A stretch of DNA of 55,049 nucleotides from a virus: positions 1 through 55,049 of IMG/VR virus record IMGVR_UViG_3300035180_000125, one strand, 5' to 3'. A program made the position numbers and the translations under genes. Under the pieces are notes generated by a model. It searched no databases, was not told where the DNA came from, and was given only the letters and a program-made list of their open reading frames with translations. This document shows, in pieces, positions 30,987 through 39,000 of this stretch. How positions within the stretch are numbered: the stretch's first letter is position 1; every line of letters starts with the position of its first letter.

Positions 30987-31190
30987 ATGCTCAAGTCGAT
31001 TGCAGCTTTTCTCACTTCCCTAGGCGCGTTTGGAATCCTGGCTTTCGTAGTCATTTGGATTCTGGCTATCATCGGATGGATCATGAACGTTTGTAAGCTG
31101 TTTGTGCATCTTCCGCTGTTCGACATCGAGACGATTGTCCGACTGATCGGGCTCTTCCCTGCTGCTGGTGCAATCGTTGGCTGGTTCTGA
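30987..31190 (+). CDS. Small two-pass membrane protein (67 aa)
   Basis: ATG 30987 follows AAAGGAG. Two hydrophobic helices (FGILAFVVIWILAIIGWIMN and IVRLIGLFPAAGAIVGW) flank a short linker. It ends the rightward nucleotide operon. No family is recognised. Confidence 0.6.
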   Translation: MLKSIAAFLTSLGAFGILAFVVIWILAIIGWIMNVCKLFVHLPLFDIETIVRLIGLFPAAGAIVGWF

Positions 31191-31193
31191 CGC

Positions 31194-31222
31194 TTGACGT
31201 AGGGCTGTACAACCAGTACAAT
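31194..31222 (+). promoter_or_regulatory. Sigma-70-like promoter with overlapping inverted repeat
   Basis: TTGACG (31194-31199), a 17-bp spacer and TACAAT (31217-31222). TGTAC-AACCA-GTACA (31206-31220) overlaps the -10 box. AACCAGTACAAT is shared exactly with 5084-5095, although no good -35 box exists there. Confidence 0.6.
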
Positions 31223-31253
31223 CAATTCCGTTGAAACTGAAAAGGAGAAATCA

Positions 31254-31375
31254 ATGTACTTCGTGACATCGAATCGAAGTCCGGCTACAAAGCCGCCCAT
31301 GACAAGCTCCACAAGGAGCTGTCGGCAGAGCGACTGAAGAAGGTCGCTGCAAAGAAGCGAGCCAAGAAGGCTTGA
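31254..31375 (+). pseudogene. Small basic protein, frameshifted at its start
   Basis: ATG 31254 follows AAAAGGAG, but its frame gives an unlikely sequence. One frame over, VLRDIESKSGYKAAHDKLHK and a Lys/Ala-rich end run to TGA 31373. A single extra base just after the ATG would give about 40 residues. It is the first gene after the promoter at 31194. Confidence 0.45.
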
Positions 31376-31391
31376 GCCAGCGTGGCCCGAT

Positions 31392-31414
31392 GCCCAGCGG
31401 ATACTGGGCGTTTC
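31392..31414 (+). terminator. Weak intrinsic terminator
   Basis: GCCCAG (31392-31397) pairs with CTGGGC (31404-31409), followed by GTTTCT. It precedes a second promoter. Confidence 0.45.
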
Positions 31415-31443
31415 TAGAAATCGCAGCCTTCCTGCGCTTTGGT

Positions 31444-31452
31444 TGCTATAAT
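31444..31452 (+). promoter_or_regulatory. Extended -10 promoter
   Basis: TGC-TATAAT (31444-31452) is a perfect extended -10 element without a clear -35 box, 48 bp before ATG 31500. Confidence 0.45.
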
Positions 31453-31499
31453 GGCCGACTGCCAGAGCACCTGTACCCTGAGAATAAGGAGAATCAATA

Positions 31500-31669
31500 A
31501 TGACCTTCCGCTTCTATATCACTGACCTGTTTGACGGTTGCATTCGAGGTACGACAGCGAAGAAGTCGCAAATAAATTTGCAGGATGCGACGACTACTTT
31601 GTAGTTGACACCCAGGCTGGCGAGTGGTTGGTGTCTGACAACAGTCGTCAGTCAGTCGAAGAAATTTAA
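31500..31669 (+). pseudogene. Small conserved phage protein, frameshifted
   Basis: ATG 31500 follows AAGGAGAATC. The start MTFRFYITDLFDGCIRGT and the end SEEVANKFAGCDDYFVVDTQ, then AGEWLVSDNSRQSVEEI, belong to one small family but lie in different frames. A single extra G near 31552 (ACG to ACGG) joins them as RGTDSEEVA, for 56 residues. The function of the family is unknown. Confidence 0.6.
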
Positions 31670-31704
31670 TTCTAGCCCTAACAACCACCTATAAGGAGAA
31701 ATAC

Positions 31705-31977
31705 ATGACCGAACTGATCGCAATCCAAACCGCCGAAGGCACCGTCAACGTCAACGCCGAACTGCTGCGTGCGTACTACACCGAAGCCAGTGGAGTGCTG
31801 CAGGCTGAAGCTGACGCAAAAGAGCAATTCAAGGAAGTCATCGAAGCGCAAGCAGAAGCGATGAACATCGACAAGAAGACCTTGACAAAGTATTTCAAGG
31901 CTAGGTTCAAGGAAGCCACCAAGGAGGCTTCTCAACAAGGTCAAGTTTTCGCTCAACTAGACGAAGCTTTCGAGTAA
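31705..31977 (+). CDS. Small helical protein (90 aa), last rightward gene
   Basis: ATG 31705 follows AAGGAG. The N-terminus is MTELIAIQTAEGTVNVNAEL, followed by a long charged helix (AEADAKEQFKEVIEAQAEAM) and a basic KKTLTKYFKARFKEATKEAS segment. Similar small phage proteins are sometimes labelled regulators, without proof. It ends at the convergent terminators. Confidence 0.65.
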   Translation: MTELIAIQTAEGTVNVNAELLRAYYTEASGVLQAEADAKEQFKEVIEAQAEAMNIDKKTLTKYFKARFKEATKEASQQGQVFAQLDEAFE

Positions 31978-32010
31978 AAAAAAAGAGCTAACCCCTTTCG
32001 AGTTAGCTCT
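31976..32010 (-). terminator. Terminator of the leftward late operon
   Basis: AGAGCTAAC (31984-31992) and GTTAGCTCT (32002-32010) form a perfect 9-bp stem. Read leftward it is followed by nine T, the complement of A 31976-31984. Confidence 0.85.
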
Positions 32011-32036
32011 AAATGCTTACCACAGCATAATCATTT

Positions 32037-32073
32037 AGCCCATCATGAGAAATCGTGGTGGGCTTTTGCTTTA
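32037..32073 (+). terminator. Terminator of the rightward operon
   Basis: A 12-bp stem with two G-T pairs (32037-32048 with 32053-32064) closed by a GAAA loop and followed by TTTTGCTTTA. It faces the leftward terminator, so the two halves of the genome are insulated. Confidence 0.8.
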
Positions 32074-32358
32074 CTTGGCTTGTTCTTTTGCTGGCAGGAT
32101 GCCTGCACTTTCGGACGTTACCCACGTCAGTATGACGTTGACTACGCTTACAAGTCCTGCGCAGACCGTCGTAATAAGGTCAGCGTCAAGGTTAGCCGGG
32201 ATAGGGTAGCCATAGGCTTGGGCTACGTTAACTGCCGCGACAACTACACCACCGACAACGGTTGCCGAGACTTGGCCCGACTTCCATGCTTCTTTGTTTG
32301 CAACCGCCTCGCCCTTACGGAAGAGGTCAGATACTGCGACTACTTGGGTCAGATTCAT
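32071..32358 (-). CDS. Holin-like membrane protein (95 aa)
   Basis: Two hydrophobic segments (VSATVVGGVVVAAVNVAQAY and TTVCAGLVSVVNVILTWVTS) follow a short N-terminal part. Size, topology and position beside the endolysin suggest a holin or antiholin. It is the last gene of the late operon, 6 bp after the endolysin stop. No spanin pair is recognised here. Confidence 0.55.
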   Translation of the reverse strand: MNLTQVVAVSDLFRKGEAVANKEAWKSGQVSATVVGGVVVAAVNVAQAYGYPIPANLDADLITTVCAGLVSVVNVILTWVTSESAGILPAKEQAK

Positions 32359-32364
32359 TTGAGT

Positions 32365-32940
32365 TTACTTTGGAGTTTGTACAGGTTCTTGTGCCACTAC
32401 AGGCGCCTGCCTTACCAGCGCAATTTTAGCTCTGGCGTACAGTTCTTCACGGTCTTTTAGTCCGTTTGTCCAGCCATTGATTTTCTTCGTAATAGCAAGG
32501 AAGTTTCCAGCATCAGCCAGTTCGTTCAGCCCCTTCGATGCCCACCACCATGCAGCCGAGCGACATGCATTCTCAGTTGATTCAAGAAGCTCTGGCTTGT
32601 TCACACAGTCGATGCCAAGAGCCTTGCTCACTGCGACGTAGTTCGTGCGGCCTGTGACTTGGATAAGGCCACGGCCCTTGTACTTGATGCCATCGCCCTT
32701 GACTGTGTTGCCAAGGTCTTTGCGTCCCTCGTAGGCCGCTCCAGAGGCGATTTCAGCCACGTAACGGAGCTGCCCTGACTCGTGCCCTACCTGAGCCAAG
32801 AAAGCGGCTTGGCGGGCCTCTGAGTCGATTTTGAACTCTGCCATAGCAGCGTTCAGTGCTGGCAAAAACTTCTCGCCACGCGCCTTAGCGTATGGCATGA
32901 TTGTGAGAAGCTGAGCCAGCGTGAGCTGGCTTGTATTCAC
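32365..32940 (-). CDS. Endolysin, glycoside hydrolase family 19
   Basis: A 191-residue GH19 (chitinase-like) muramidase that cuts peptidoglycan at lysis. The catalytic acid lies in QVGHESGQ (about 51-58), with the second Glu in AAYEGRKDLGNT (about 68-79), the substrate block YKGRGLIQVTGRTNY (about 87-101) and SAAWWWASKGLN later. There is no signal peptide, so release depends on a holin. The start overlaps the upstream holin stop. Confidence 0.92.
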   Translation of the reverse strand: MNTSQLTLAQLLTIMPYAKARGEKFLPALNAAMAEFKIDSEARQAAFLAQVGHESGQLRYVAEIASGAAYEGRKDLGNTVKGDGIKYKGRGLIQVTGRTNYVAVSKALGIDCVNKPELLESTENACRSAAWWWASKGLNELADAGNFLAITKKINGWTNGLKDREELYARAKIALVRQAPVVAQEPVQTPK

Positions 32941-33263
32941 TTTTCTTCCTTGTCGTCAATTACGTTACGGACAATCTTCAGCTTCATAGCCAGTGCAATA
33001 AGTGCTGGAGTTCCCATGTGAGCTGCGACTCCACAAAGCACGCCGACCAGTGGACCTGATACGCCTGCATACTCGCATCCGAAGAACGTCATCATGCCTG
33101 CAAACGATGCTGAGCTAAGATGAGCAATCAGGTTGTACCAAGAGAACTTTTCCTTCTTCTCAAAGTAGGATACAATCCCGCCCCAAAGAGAGATACCAAG
33201 AACACCGAGATACGTCAGAACACCAGAATGAATGAATTCAGTTTTTGGGTCAAGATTGCCCAT
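32937..33263 (-). CDS. Holin
   Basis: A 108-residue membrane protein with three hydrophobic stretches: GVLTYLGVLGISLWGGIVSY, LSSASFAGMMTFFGCEYAGV and GPLVGVLCGVAAHMG. It has a charged cytoplasmic loop EKKEKFSW and a charged tail, in keeping with phage holins of the LydA/holin-3 type. It overlaps the endolysin start and would form the lysis pores. Confidence 0.75.
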   Translation of the reverse strand: MGNLDPKTEFIHSGVLTYLGVLGISLWGGIVSYFEKKEKFSWYNLIAHLSSASFAGMMTFFGCEYAGVSGPLVGVLCGVAAHMGTPALIALAMKLKIVRNVIDDKEEK

Positions 33264-33266
33264 CGC

Positions 33267-34163
33267 TTATACCATGTAACTGCCGTTGATTAGAAGATCG
33301 CCAGACGCTAGAATGGTCAGGGATGTTAGTGTCGCTGCTGACGTTTGCTGAGCGAGAGTGATTACGCTGGTGCCAGTGCTTGCGTACGCAACCAGTGTGC
33401 CAGTGTATGTTACACTGATGCCAATAACGCTGAATGGACTTGTCGGAGTGGATGCACTCGACGCAAACGGAAGGCCCGTAATCGTGAAGTTTCCGGTGCC
33501 CGTGTGAGCTGTCCAAGTTACCCTGGCAGAGAACATCACACGGTTTCCAATGCGCGTGTACGTGCCAGTTTGAAGAGTGTACGTGCCGGCTCCAGCAGTT
33601 GTAGTTCCTGCGATTACCGGGGTAAATGTCCCCTCTTGGTAGTAGTCAAGCGTGTTAACGTCGCTTGAAAGCGTCGTCCCTACTTTGTATCCTACTGCGG
33701 ACACTGGTGCAGCATTGAACGTGATTACCGATGTTCCACCAGCAGAGGTTCCAATGTTGATGGTTGTCGTTGACCCTGATACGCCACCAGTTCCGATGTT
33801 CACAGTCTTTGTAGTCGCCGTCAGCGTGGCTCCAGTACCGATGTTGATCGTTGTAGCGGCCGTAGAGTTTCCAAACGTCAGTGACGTACCAGTCACTGTG
33901 AACGTCGCATTCGAGTACGTTGTAGGGCCTGTAAACGTCTGGGTTAGGTTTCCAAGCGTTGCAAGTTGCCCGGTAATAGCTGGAAGCGTAAACGTGTACG
34001 TTGTTGCAGTAGGGAAGCCAGATACTGCGAACTCTGCAACCTTCGTGGAGTCTGTAGCGTCTCCAATACCGAACGTGCTGGAGTTAGCTACACCCCCATA
34101 AGACCCGGCCAAGGCGTTGAGCTGTTCGATGTAGTCTGTCTGCCCGATATAGAATGTCGGCAT
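33267..34163 (-). CDS. Tail fibre / receptor-binding protein
   Basis: A 298-residue Ser/Thr/Gly-rich protein. The middle has repeated TTINIGTGATL-like strands (VNIGTGGVSGSTTTINIGTS), typical of trimeric beta-helical fibres. The end DYYQEGTFTPVIAGTTTAGA, then YTRIGNRVMFSARVTWTAHT, is a common fibre tip. It probably binds the host receptor. Confidence 0.7.
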   Translation of the reverse strand: MPTFYIGQTDYIEQLNALAGSYGGVANSSTFGIGDATDSTKVAEFAVSGFPTATTYTFTLPAITGQLATLGNLTQTFTGPTTYSNATFTVTGTSLTFGNSTAATTINIGTGATLTATTKTVNIGTGGVSGSTTTINIGTSAGGTSVITFNAAPVSAVGYKVGTTLSSDVNTLDYYQEGTFTPVIAGTTTAGAGTYTLQTGTYTRIGNRVMFSARVTWTAHTGTGNFTITGLPFASSASTPTSPFSVIGISVTYTGTLVAYASTGTSVITLAQQTSAATLTSLTILASGDLLINGSYMV

Positions 34164-34993
34164 CAGATTTCCTCAATTTGTAGCGATGTCGCAAACTGGT
34201 TCAGGAACTGGTATTGAAGTCCCGATGCTCGCGTCATCTTCCCGTAGATTTGGAAGATTTGCTCTTCCATCGTATCGCTCGACCCTGGGCACAGACTTAC
34301 AAACACAGGCTTATACATACCGTTGCCACGGATGATATTCCACATCTGGTTTCGGTCAGTCGCGGGCATAAGGCCAAGGTCAAACGTGAGCGTCTTGTAC
34401 GAAGCACCACGGTCTGTGCGAAGATCGCCAGCATCGCTTCGTTCGTGTCTAGTAGTCTCGTCAACTTCGACTTTTGCACCGTACCCAGTGTTTACTGACG
34501 GCGACCAATACTGGCCTACGACGATCTTTGCAGCCTCTACATACCCCAGAGCGTTGGAAGTATCTACGAGGTCGATGACGACCTTCTTGACTGCTGCCGG
34601 AGTAAGCCAAACGTCTGCGTAGGCCGATCCACCGTATGAGTAGGCGTTGACACCGAGAGGCATCGTACCCCACGTCGAACTGCCAAGAGAGCTTGGCGCT
34701 GCAATGATTGTGCCAGAGTCGGTCACTGGCGATGCATCCGCAGTGTTGGTGTAGCACCTAACGCGGATTGTTGCAGCAGAGGTCAAGCTGCAAAATGGCA
34801 ATGCCACTGCGCTGACTACCTCTGCTGTATTCCAAGTCAATGTAAGTGTGGCAGAAGTCGAAGTGCTCCGCCATACCTCTGATTTGATGTCCGTCAGCAT
34901 GTTGCTAGCTGCCAGAGTTCCTGCCGTAGTCGATGCTACGAGGGTTGCTGCACGGTTTGCAGCATTGTCGTACACAATACGCAAGTTAGCCAT
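34163..34993 (-). CDS. Tail-associated protein (276 aa), carbohydrate-binding-like
   Basis: ATG 34993 (MANLRIVYDNAANRAATLVA) follows GGATGG; earlier in-frame starts overlap the terminator. The family is seen in siphophage tail loci. The first half looks like a galactose-binding-type sandwich (SEVWRSTSTSATLTLTWNTA), and the C-terminal half has GASYKTLTFDLGLMPATDRN. It overlaps the fibre gene by one base. Confidence 0.65.
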   Translation of the reverse strand: MANLRIVYDNAANRAATLVASTTAGTLAASNMLTDIKSEVWRSTSTSATLTLTWNTAEVVSAVALPFCSLTSAATIRVRCYTNTADASPVTDSGTIIAAPSSLGSSTWGTMPLGVNAYSYGGSAYADVWLTPAAVKKVVIDLVDTSNALGYVEAAKIVVGQYWSPSVNTGYGAKVEVDETTRHERSDAGDLRTDRGASYKTLTFDLGLMPATDRNQMWNIIRGNGMYKPVFVSLCPGSSDTMEEQIFQIYGKMTRASGLQYQFLNQFATSLQIEEI

Positions 34994-35009
34994 TATACAC
35001 CATCCATTC

Positions 35010-35050
35010 AAAAAAAACGCAAGTAGGGAGGTGACATTTCTGTCCCTCCC
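35010..35050 (-). terminator. Probable leftward terminator after the HNH gene
   Basis: GGGAGG-T-GACA pairs with TGTCCCTCCC around TTTC (35026-35050). Read leftward, eight T (35010-35017) come after an 8-nt gap. It could lower transcription into the fibre and lysis genes or permit partial read-through. Confidence 0.5.
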
Positions 35051-35061
35051 ATTTGCCATTA

Positions 35062-35460
35062 TCAGTTTGAGAACGTCACGATGCCGTGAGGCGATCCGTA
35101 GTATTTCCGTTCCCAGCGGTCCTTGCAATACTGCGAAGAGCACGACTTAATTTGAACCGGCATCCACGCCATGTTGCTAACACTGTCGCACCCGCCAGCG
35201 GCAAGCGATATTACGTGATCGACTGCCCACCCAGGACACGCCCCGTAAGACTGTCCGGTTGCCGGGCATGGGTGATACCGCTTAAAAGCCGCTAGAACGG
35301 CGCTGGAGCGTTTTATTTCTCCTGCCTGTGTCCTAACTGGCTCTCCGCACTGACGGTACTCTACAAGCGGGTTTAAGGCTTCTGAGGCCGGTTGTAGTGG
35401 CCCCGCACCAGATGCCATTGCGGTAGCCAGCAGCATGGCTGTTATAGCGGTCTTCACCAT
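35062..35460 (-). CDS. Exported HNH endonuclease
   Basis: A 132-residue protein with a signal peptide (MVKTAITAMLLATAMASGAG) and an HNH core: CPGWAVDHVISLAAGGCDSV, then SNMAWMPVQIKS and KDRWERK. Four or more cysteines fit disulphides in the periplasm. Secreted HNH proteins are frequent in late regions of phages of Gram-negative bacteria, where they could cut extracellular or competing phage DNA at lysis; this is inference. The start overlaps the upstream gene by 7 bp. Confidence 0.75.
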   Translation of the reverse strand: MVKTAITAMLLATAMASGAGPLQPASEALNPLVEYRQCGEPVRTQAGEIKRSSAVLAAFKRYHPCPATGQSYGACPGWAVDHVISLAAGGCDSVSNMAWMPVQIKSCSSQYCKDRWERKYYGSPHGIVTFSN

Positions 35461-36035
35461 ACGATTGACAGCACCTCTTCTTTTGTCGAACAGGCGTCGA
35501 TCATAGCACGAAGCTCCCTAGCCCTTGCATGAGCTGCTTGGACTTTAGCACCGAGCATCAAGCCAACCTGTGTCATAGCCGGAGCCGACAGGCTGACATT
35601 GGTGTTGTCTGCCAAAGTAAACTCTACATCAGCAGGCATTCCGAGGCTTAGCAGAGTTTGCTCCATCAGGACTGCATCCTTGATATTCCCCCGTGACTCT
35701 GAATCTGAGTCGAAGACGCCGTAAGGCGTCTCTAGTGGTGCATCAATGGCCGCAGTCCGTGCAGCCTTTATCTCTTCCCATTTGGACTTCTTAACGTCGT
35801 CCAATGTTTCAGTGTCCATCCATGTAAGGCCGTCAGGCCCGAGGACGTGCGTCGGAGACGGACGAGGAAGTGGGCACACCCACTCTCCGTCAACCCATCT
35901 ACATCTAGAAGGCATACCTCCAGGGGGTTCGCCATCGACTACTGATTCGCCGTCTGCCAGGATGAACGACGAGATAAATTCGTCGTCAACTGACATGACT
36001 GGGCGACCAGTAGTATCAACTATAGTCGCTCTCAC
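35454..36035 (-). CDS. Tail fibre assembly-like protein (DUF4376)
   Basis: A 193-residue protein. Its C-terminal two thirds match DUF4376: KWEEIKAARTAAIDAPLETP, GVFDSDSESRGNIK, FTLADNTNVSLSAPAMTQVG and a final STKEEVLSIVW. The Pro-rich middle (CPLPRPSPTHVLGPDG) links it to a small N-terminal domain. Such proteins accompany fibre genes as chaperones or fibre-attached parts. Confidence 0.75.
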   Translation of the reverse strand: MRATIVDTTGRPVMSVDDEFISSFILADGESVVDGEPPGGMPSRCRWVDGEWVCPLPRPSPTHVLGPDGLTWMDTETLDDVKKSKWEEIKAARTAAIDAPLETPYGVFDSDSESRGNIKDAVLMEQTLLSLGMPADVEFTLADNTNVSLSAPAMTQVGLMLGAKVQAAHARARELRAMIDACSTKEEVLSIVW

Positions 36036-36044
36036 TTTTTCTCC

Positions 36045-39000
36045 TTATACCTTTGTTACCCATGTAGAGAACTCTGCACGAGAGTATGACTCAGTGTTTG
36101 AGAACGTGGCAGAAAACACCGGAGTTGTGACTGGTGTCAACGTGCTGCTCAGGTAGTACACCGTGTATCTGACAACCGGAATCGCTGTTACGTCTGCTGT
36201 AGGTGTCACATATGCCTTAAATGGAACAGTAAGGTATGCTCCTTTAACGTTGTTTACACCAGATGCAGGAGAAAACCCGATTACTGGCCGGATATCGCTC
36301 ATACCAAACTCTCTTGCATTTGGTCCTGGCGGGTACAAGCCAGGAGCCGCAGGAGCACCAGAGTACGAGAAGTATGCATCGACAACAACTCCAACGTATA
36401 CAACACTTGTTGCCTCAGCAGGAAACTCGATTGCAATTGAGATATGCCCAGTTGTCTCCAGCTTTCTGTTAGCAACTGCTGCAATAGACGGTCCGTTCAA
36501 AGTCTTTGACTCGTAATTCACGTTAGCAAGCCAATCGTTGACGAATCCAGAGCTAGCCGCAGCGCGTGCAAGGATGTTAACCGCATTGACTTCCAACTTG
36601 TCAGTTGTAATCGTTCCGGCTGTGATCTTTGCTGCATTCAAGCTTCCAATCTGAGCATCACCGATAGCTGCACTTGCGATGTATGTGCTTGCGTTTGATG
36701 CGTTGATTGGACGGGTAGAGCTTACTCCGAACCCTGGTGGGTTCCACGGACCCGCTGTAGAACCTGACAATCCAACCTCTTCAAGCTTAACTCGTGAAAT
36801 AAACATCCAAGAGTCAGTATTAGGGGAGATTGTGCCAAACTTCCGCAATGCCACTCTGGCATAAGCCACGCCGGCAGGGACAGTGAAGGCTTGTTGATGG
36901 CGCTTATACCCGCTCAGAAGAAGTCCCCCTGCCGCAGACGCAGCGTTGTAGTCTGCGTCGTTTCCGTAGCTACCAACCATAGTCCCAGACGAGTTGTAAG
37001 TGTATACGAACACGTCAACGTTGCAACGGTGGGCTCCAGAGTATGCGCTTACGACATACCGCTTTCCAATCACGACAGGAATCTGGTCACTCAGAATTTC
37101 AAAGTAGCCAGTCGCGGTCGTATTGTTCTGCCATACTTGCAGCGTCGTAGTACCTTCGCCAACTCCACCGTTCACAGTCCACGATACACCCGCCATACCC
37201 AGGTGGGACGAGTTGATGTAGTCGTATGTTGCAGTAAACGGGTTGTTACTTACAGTCCATCCCTGCAATCCGTGACTGAAGTCTGAATTGTAGCACAGAT
37301 TACCTGCAAAAGCAAGCACAGCATTACTGACCTGAGTCCCAGCCCCAGATGATACACCTTGGATACTTCCAGACGCATCGACCGATGTGTTGTTGGCGTT
37401 GTCAGCAGGTTTGCCCGTGCCAGATACTCCAGTCCACGTTGCTGTAGTTCCAGCAGTTGTGATGCTGGCAGAAACGTCTTCGACAGCAGGCTTCCAGTCT
37501 GTGACCTTGTTGCCATACTCGCACTGTGGGTGCCAGATGTGCAGTGTAATTCCAGTCGGGATATTGATGTCGATGAAGTTGAATGTCGCGGCAGTGTAGT
37601 TCGATACTGTATGCCCTTCAAGCTTGTAATACTGCCATGAGGTAGTCGATGCAAGCGTGTTAGGACTCGGAGCAACGTCACAGATGTCCAGAGTTGTATT
37701 GGCAGTGCCAGTCGCAACTTTGTGATACATCGAAACAGCGTAGATGTCGTTTCCACGAATTACGTTTGCTACACGGATAACAGAGGCAGTTGTCGTGACA
37801 ACCTGAATCACGTTACCAGTGAGCCCGTTTGGAAGCGTTTGCGACACAAGCGAGAGTGCCGCAGTGCCACTAATAAGCGAGCCAAAAGTCGTTGCTTCAG
37901 AATTCTTCCACAGGTTTGACCCGCCAATGTCAAGTGCGCTGTTCAGCACAGCACCATCAGCAAGGACAGTCCCGCCAGAATCCTTCATGTTCACGCCAAG
38001 CTGGGCACCTACCGTGGCGTTGTCTGCCGGCTTTCCGCTTCCTCCGACACTGGCCCAGTTGTTTGACGACAGATGCCCAAATTTGATTTTGGTTGCCGTG
38101 GCGTTCAAGCCGTGGAAAGAAGAGTCAAGGTAGAGTGCAAGGTTTGCGCTTGCAGCTACAGTCCGCAGAAGCGTCGTGTTCTGGTAGTAGCGAACGTTTG
38201 AACCGTCATATGTCACTGTGAATACGTCTCCGACAGCATACGTCGGCAGGCCGACAGCTACAGCAGTTCCGCTCTCGTAAACGGACACCTTTCCATCATT
38301 CTGAATGCAAAAGGCGTAGTCGATAGAGGCAAAGTTTGCATCACTTGTCGGGTCAGTATTAAGTCCAAGCATGAACGCAGAGTTTGTCTGCGCAGGACTG
38401 AACGTTACGTAAGCACCACCAACATATCGCTCAACGCTATATACAGCAGCATCCCACAGAAGAGTTCCAGTGGTTTTCGTCACTGAACTTCCTGACACAG
38501 TTACCGCCCCGGTTCTAGCCAGAGTTACACCAGCCGTAGCTTCCATATCTCCGGTGTACCCGTAGTCAGTCAGTGCCCGAGGATTACTTCCAGTCCCGCT
38601 TACGTTCAACAAGCCATTTTGCAGGGAGAATGTCACCAGACTCCACGCATTAGGATCGTTAGTCACGTCACCAGCATAACTCTCATAGCCGTTGCCCTCG
38701 CCGCACCCAGGGATGCCGACAAGAACGTAAGACGCACGGCCCTTGAAGTTTGTACTTCCGAAGATTGAGCGACTGCCACCGCATCTATAGATTGCAGTAT
38801 CGAGGCCACCTGTAAGGCGATTCGACATTGGCTCATCGAACGTCGTCACAACTACAAGTTGAGAGGCATCGGTGGCGTTCAGGTCTTCTGCCAGCGCGGC
38901 TGCATCAAGGTAGCGCACGGCGCTAGATGTGACGCGATACTTCCGATAGACAGTTCCAAACCCTAGCTGAGCCCGACGAACATACACACCACTGCCAACT

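Noticed and set aside
34994-35143. Longer N-terminus for the tail protein at 34163
   Set aside because: The extension would be translated across the terminator hairpin and T-tract; MANLRIVYDN at 34993 with its own ribosome-binding site is the natural start.
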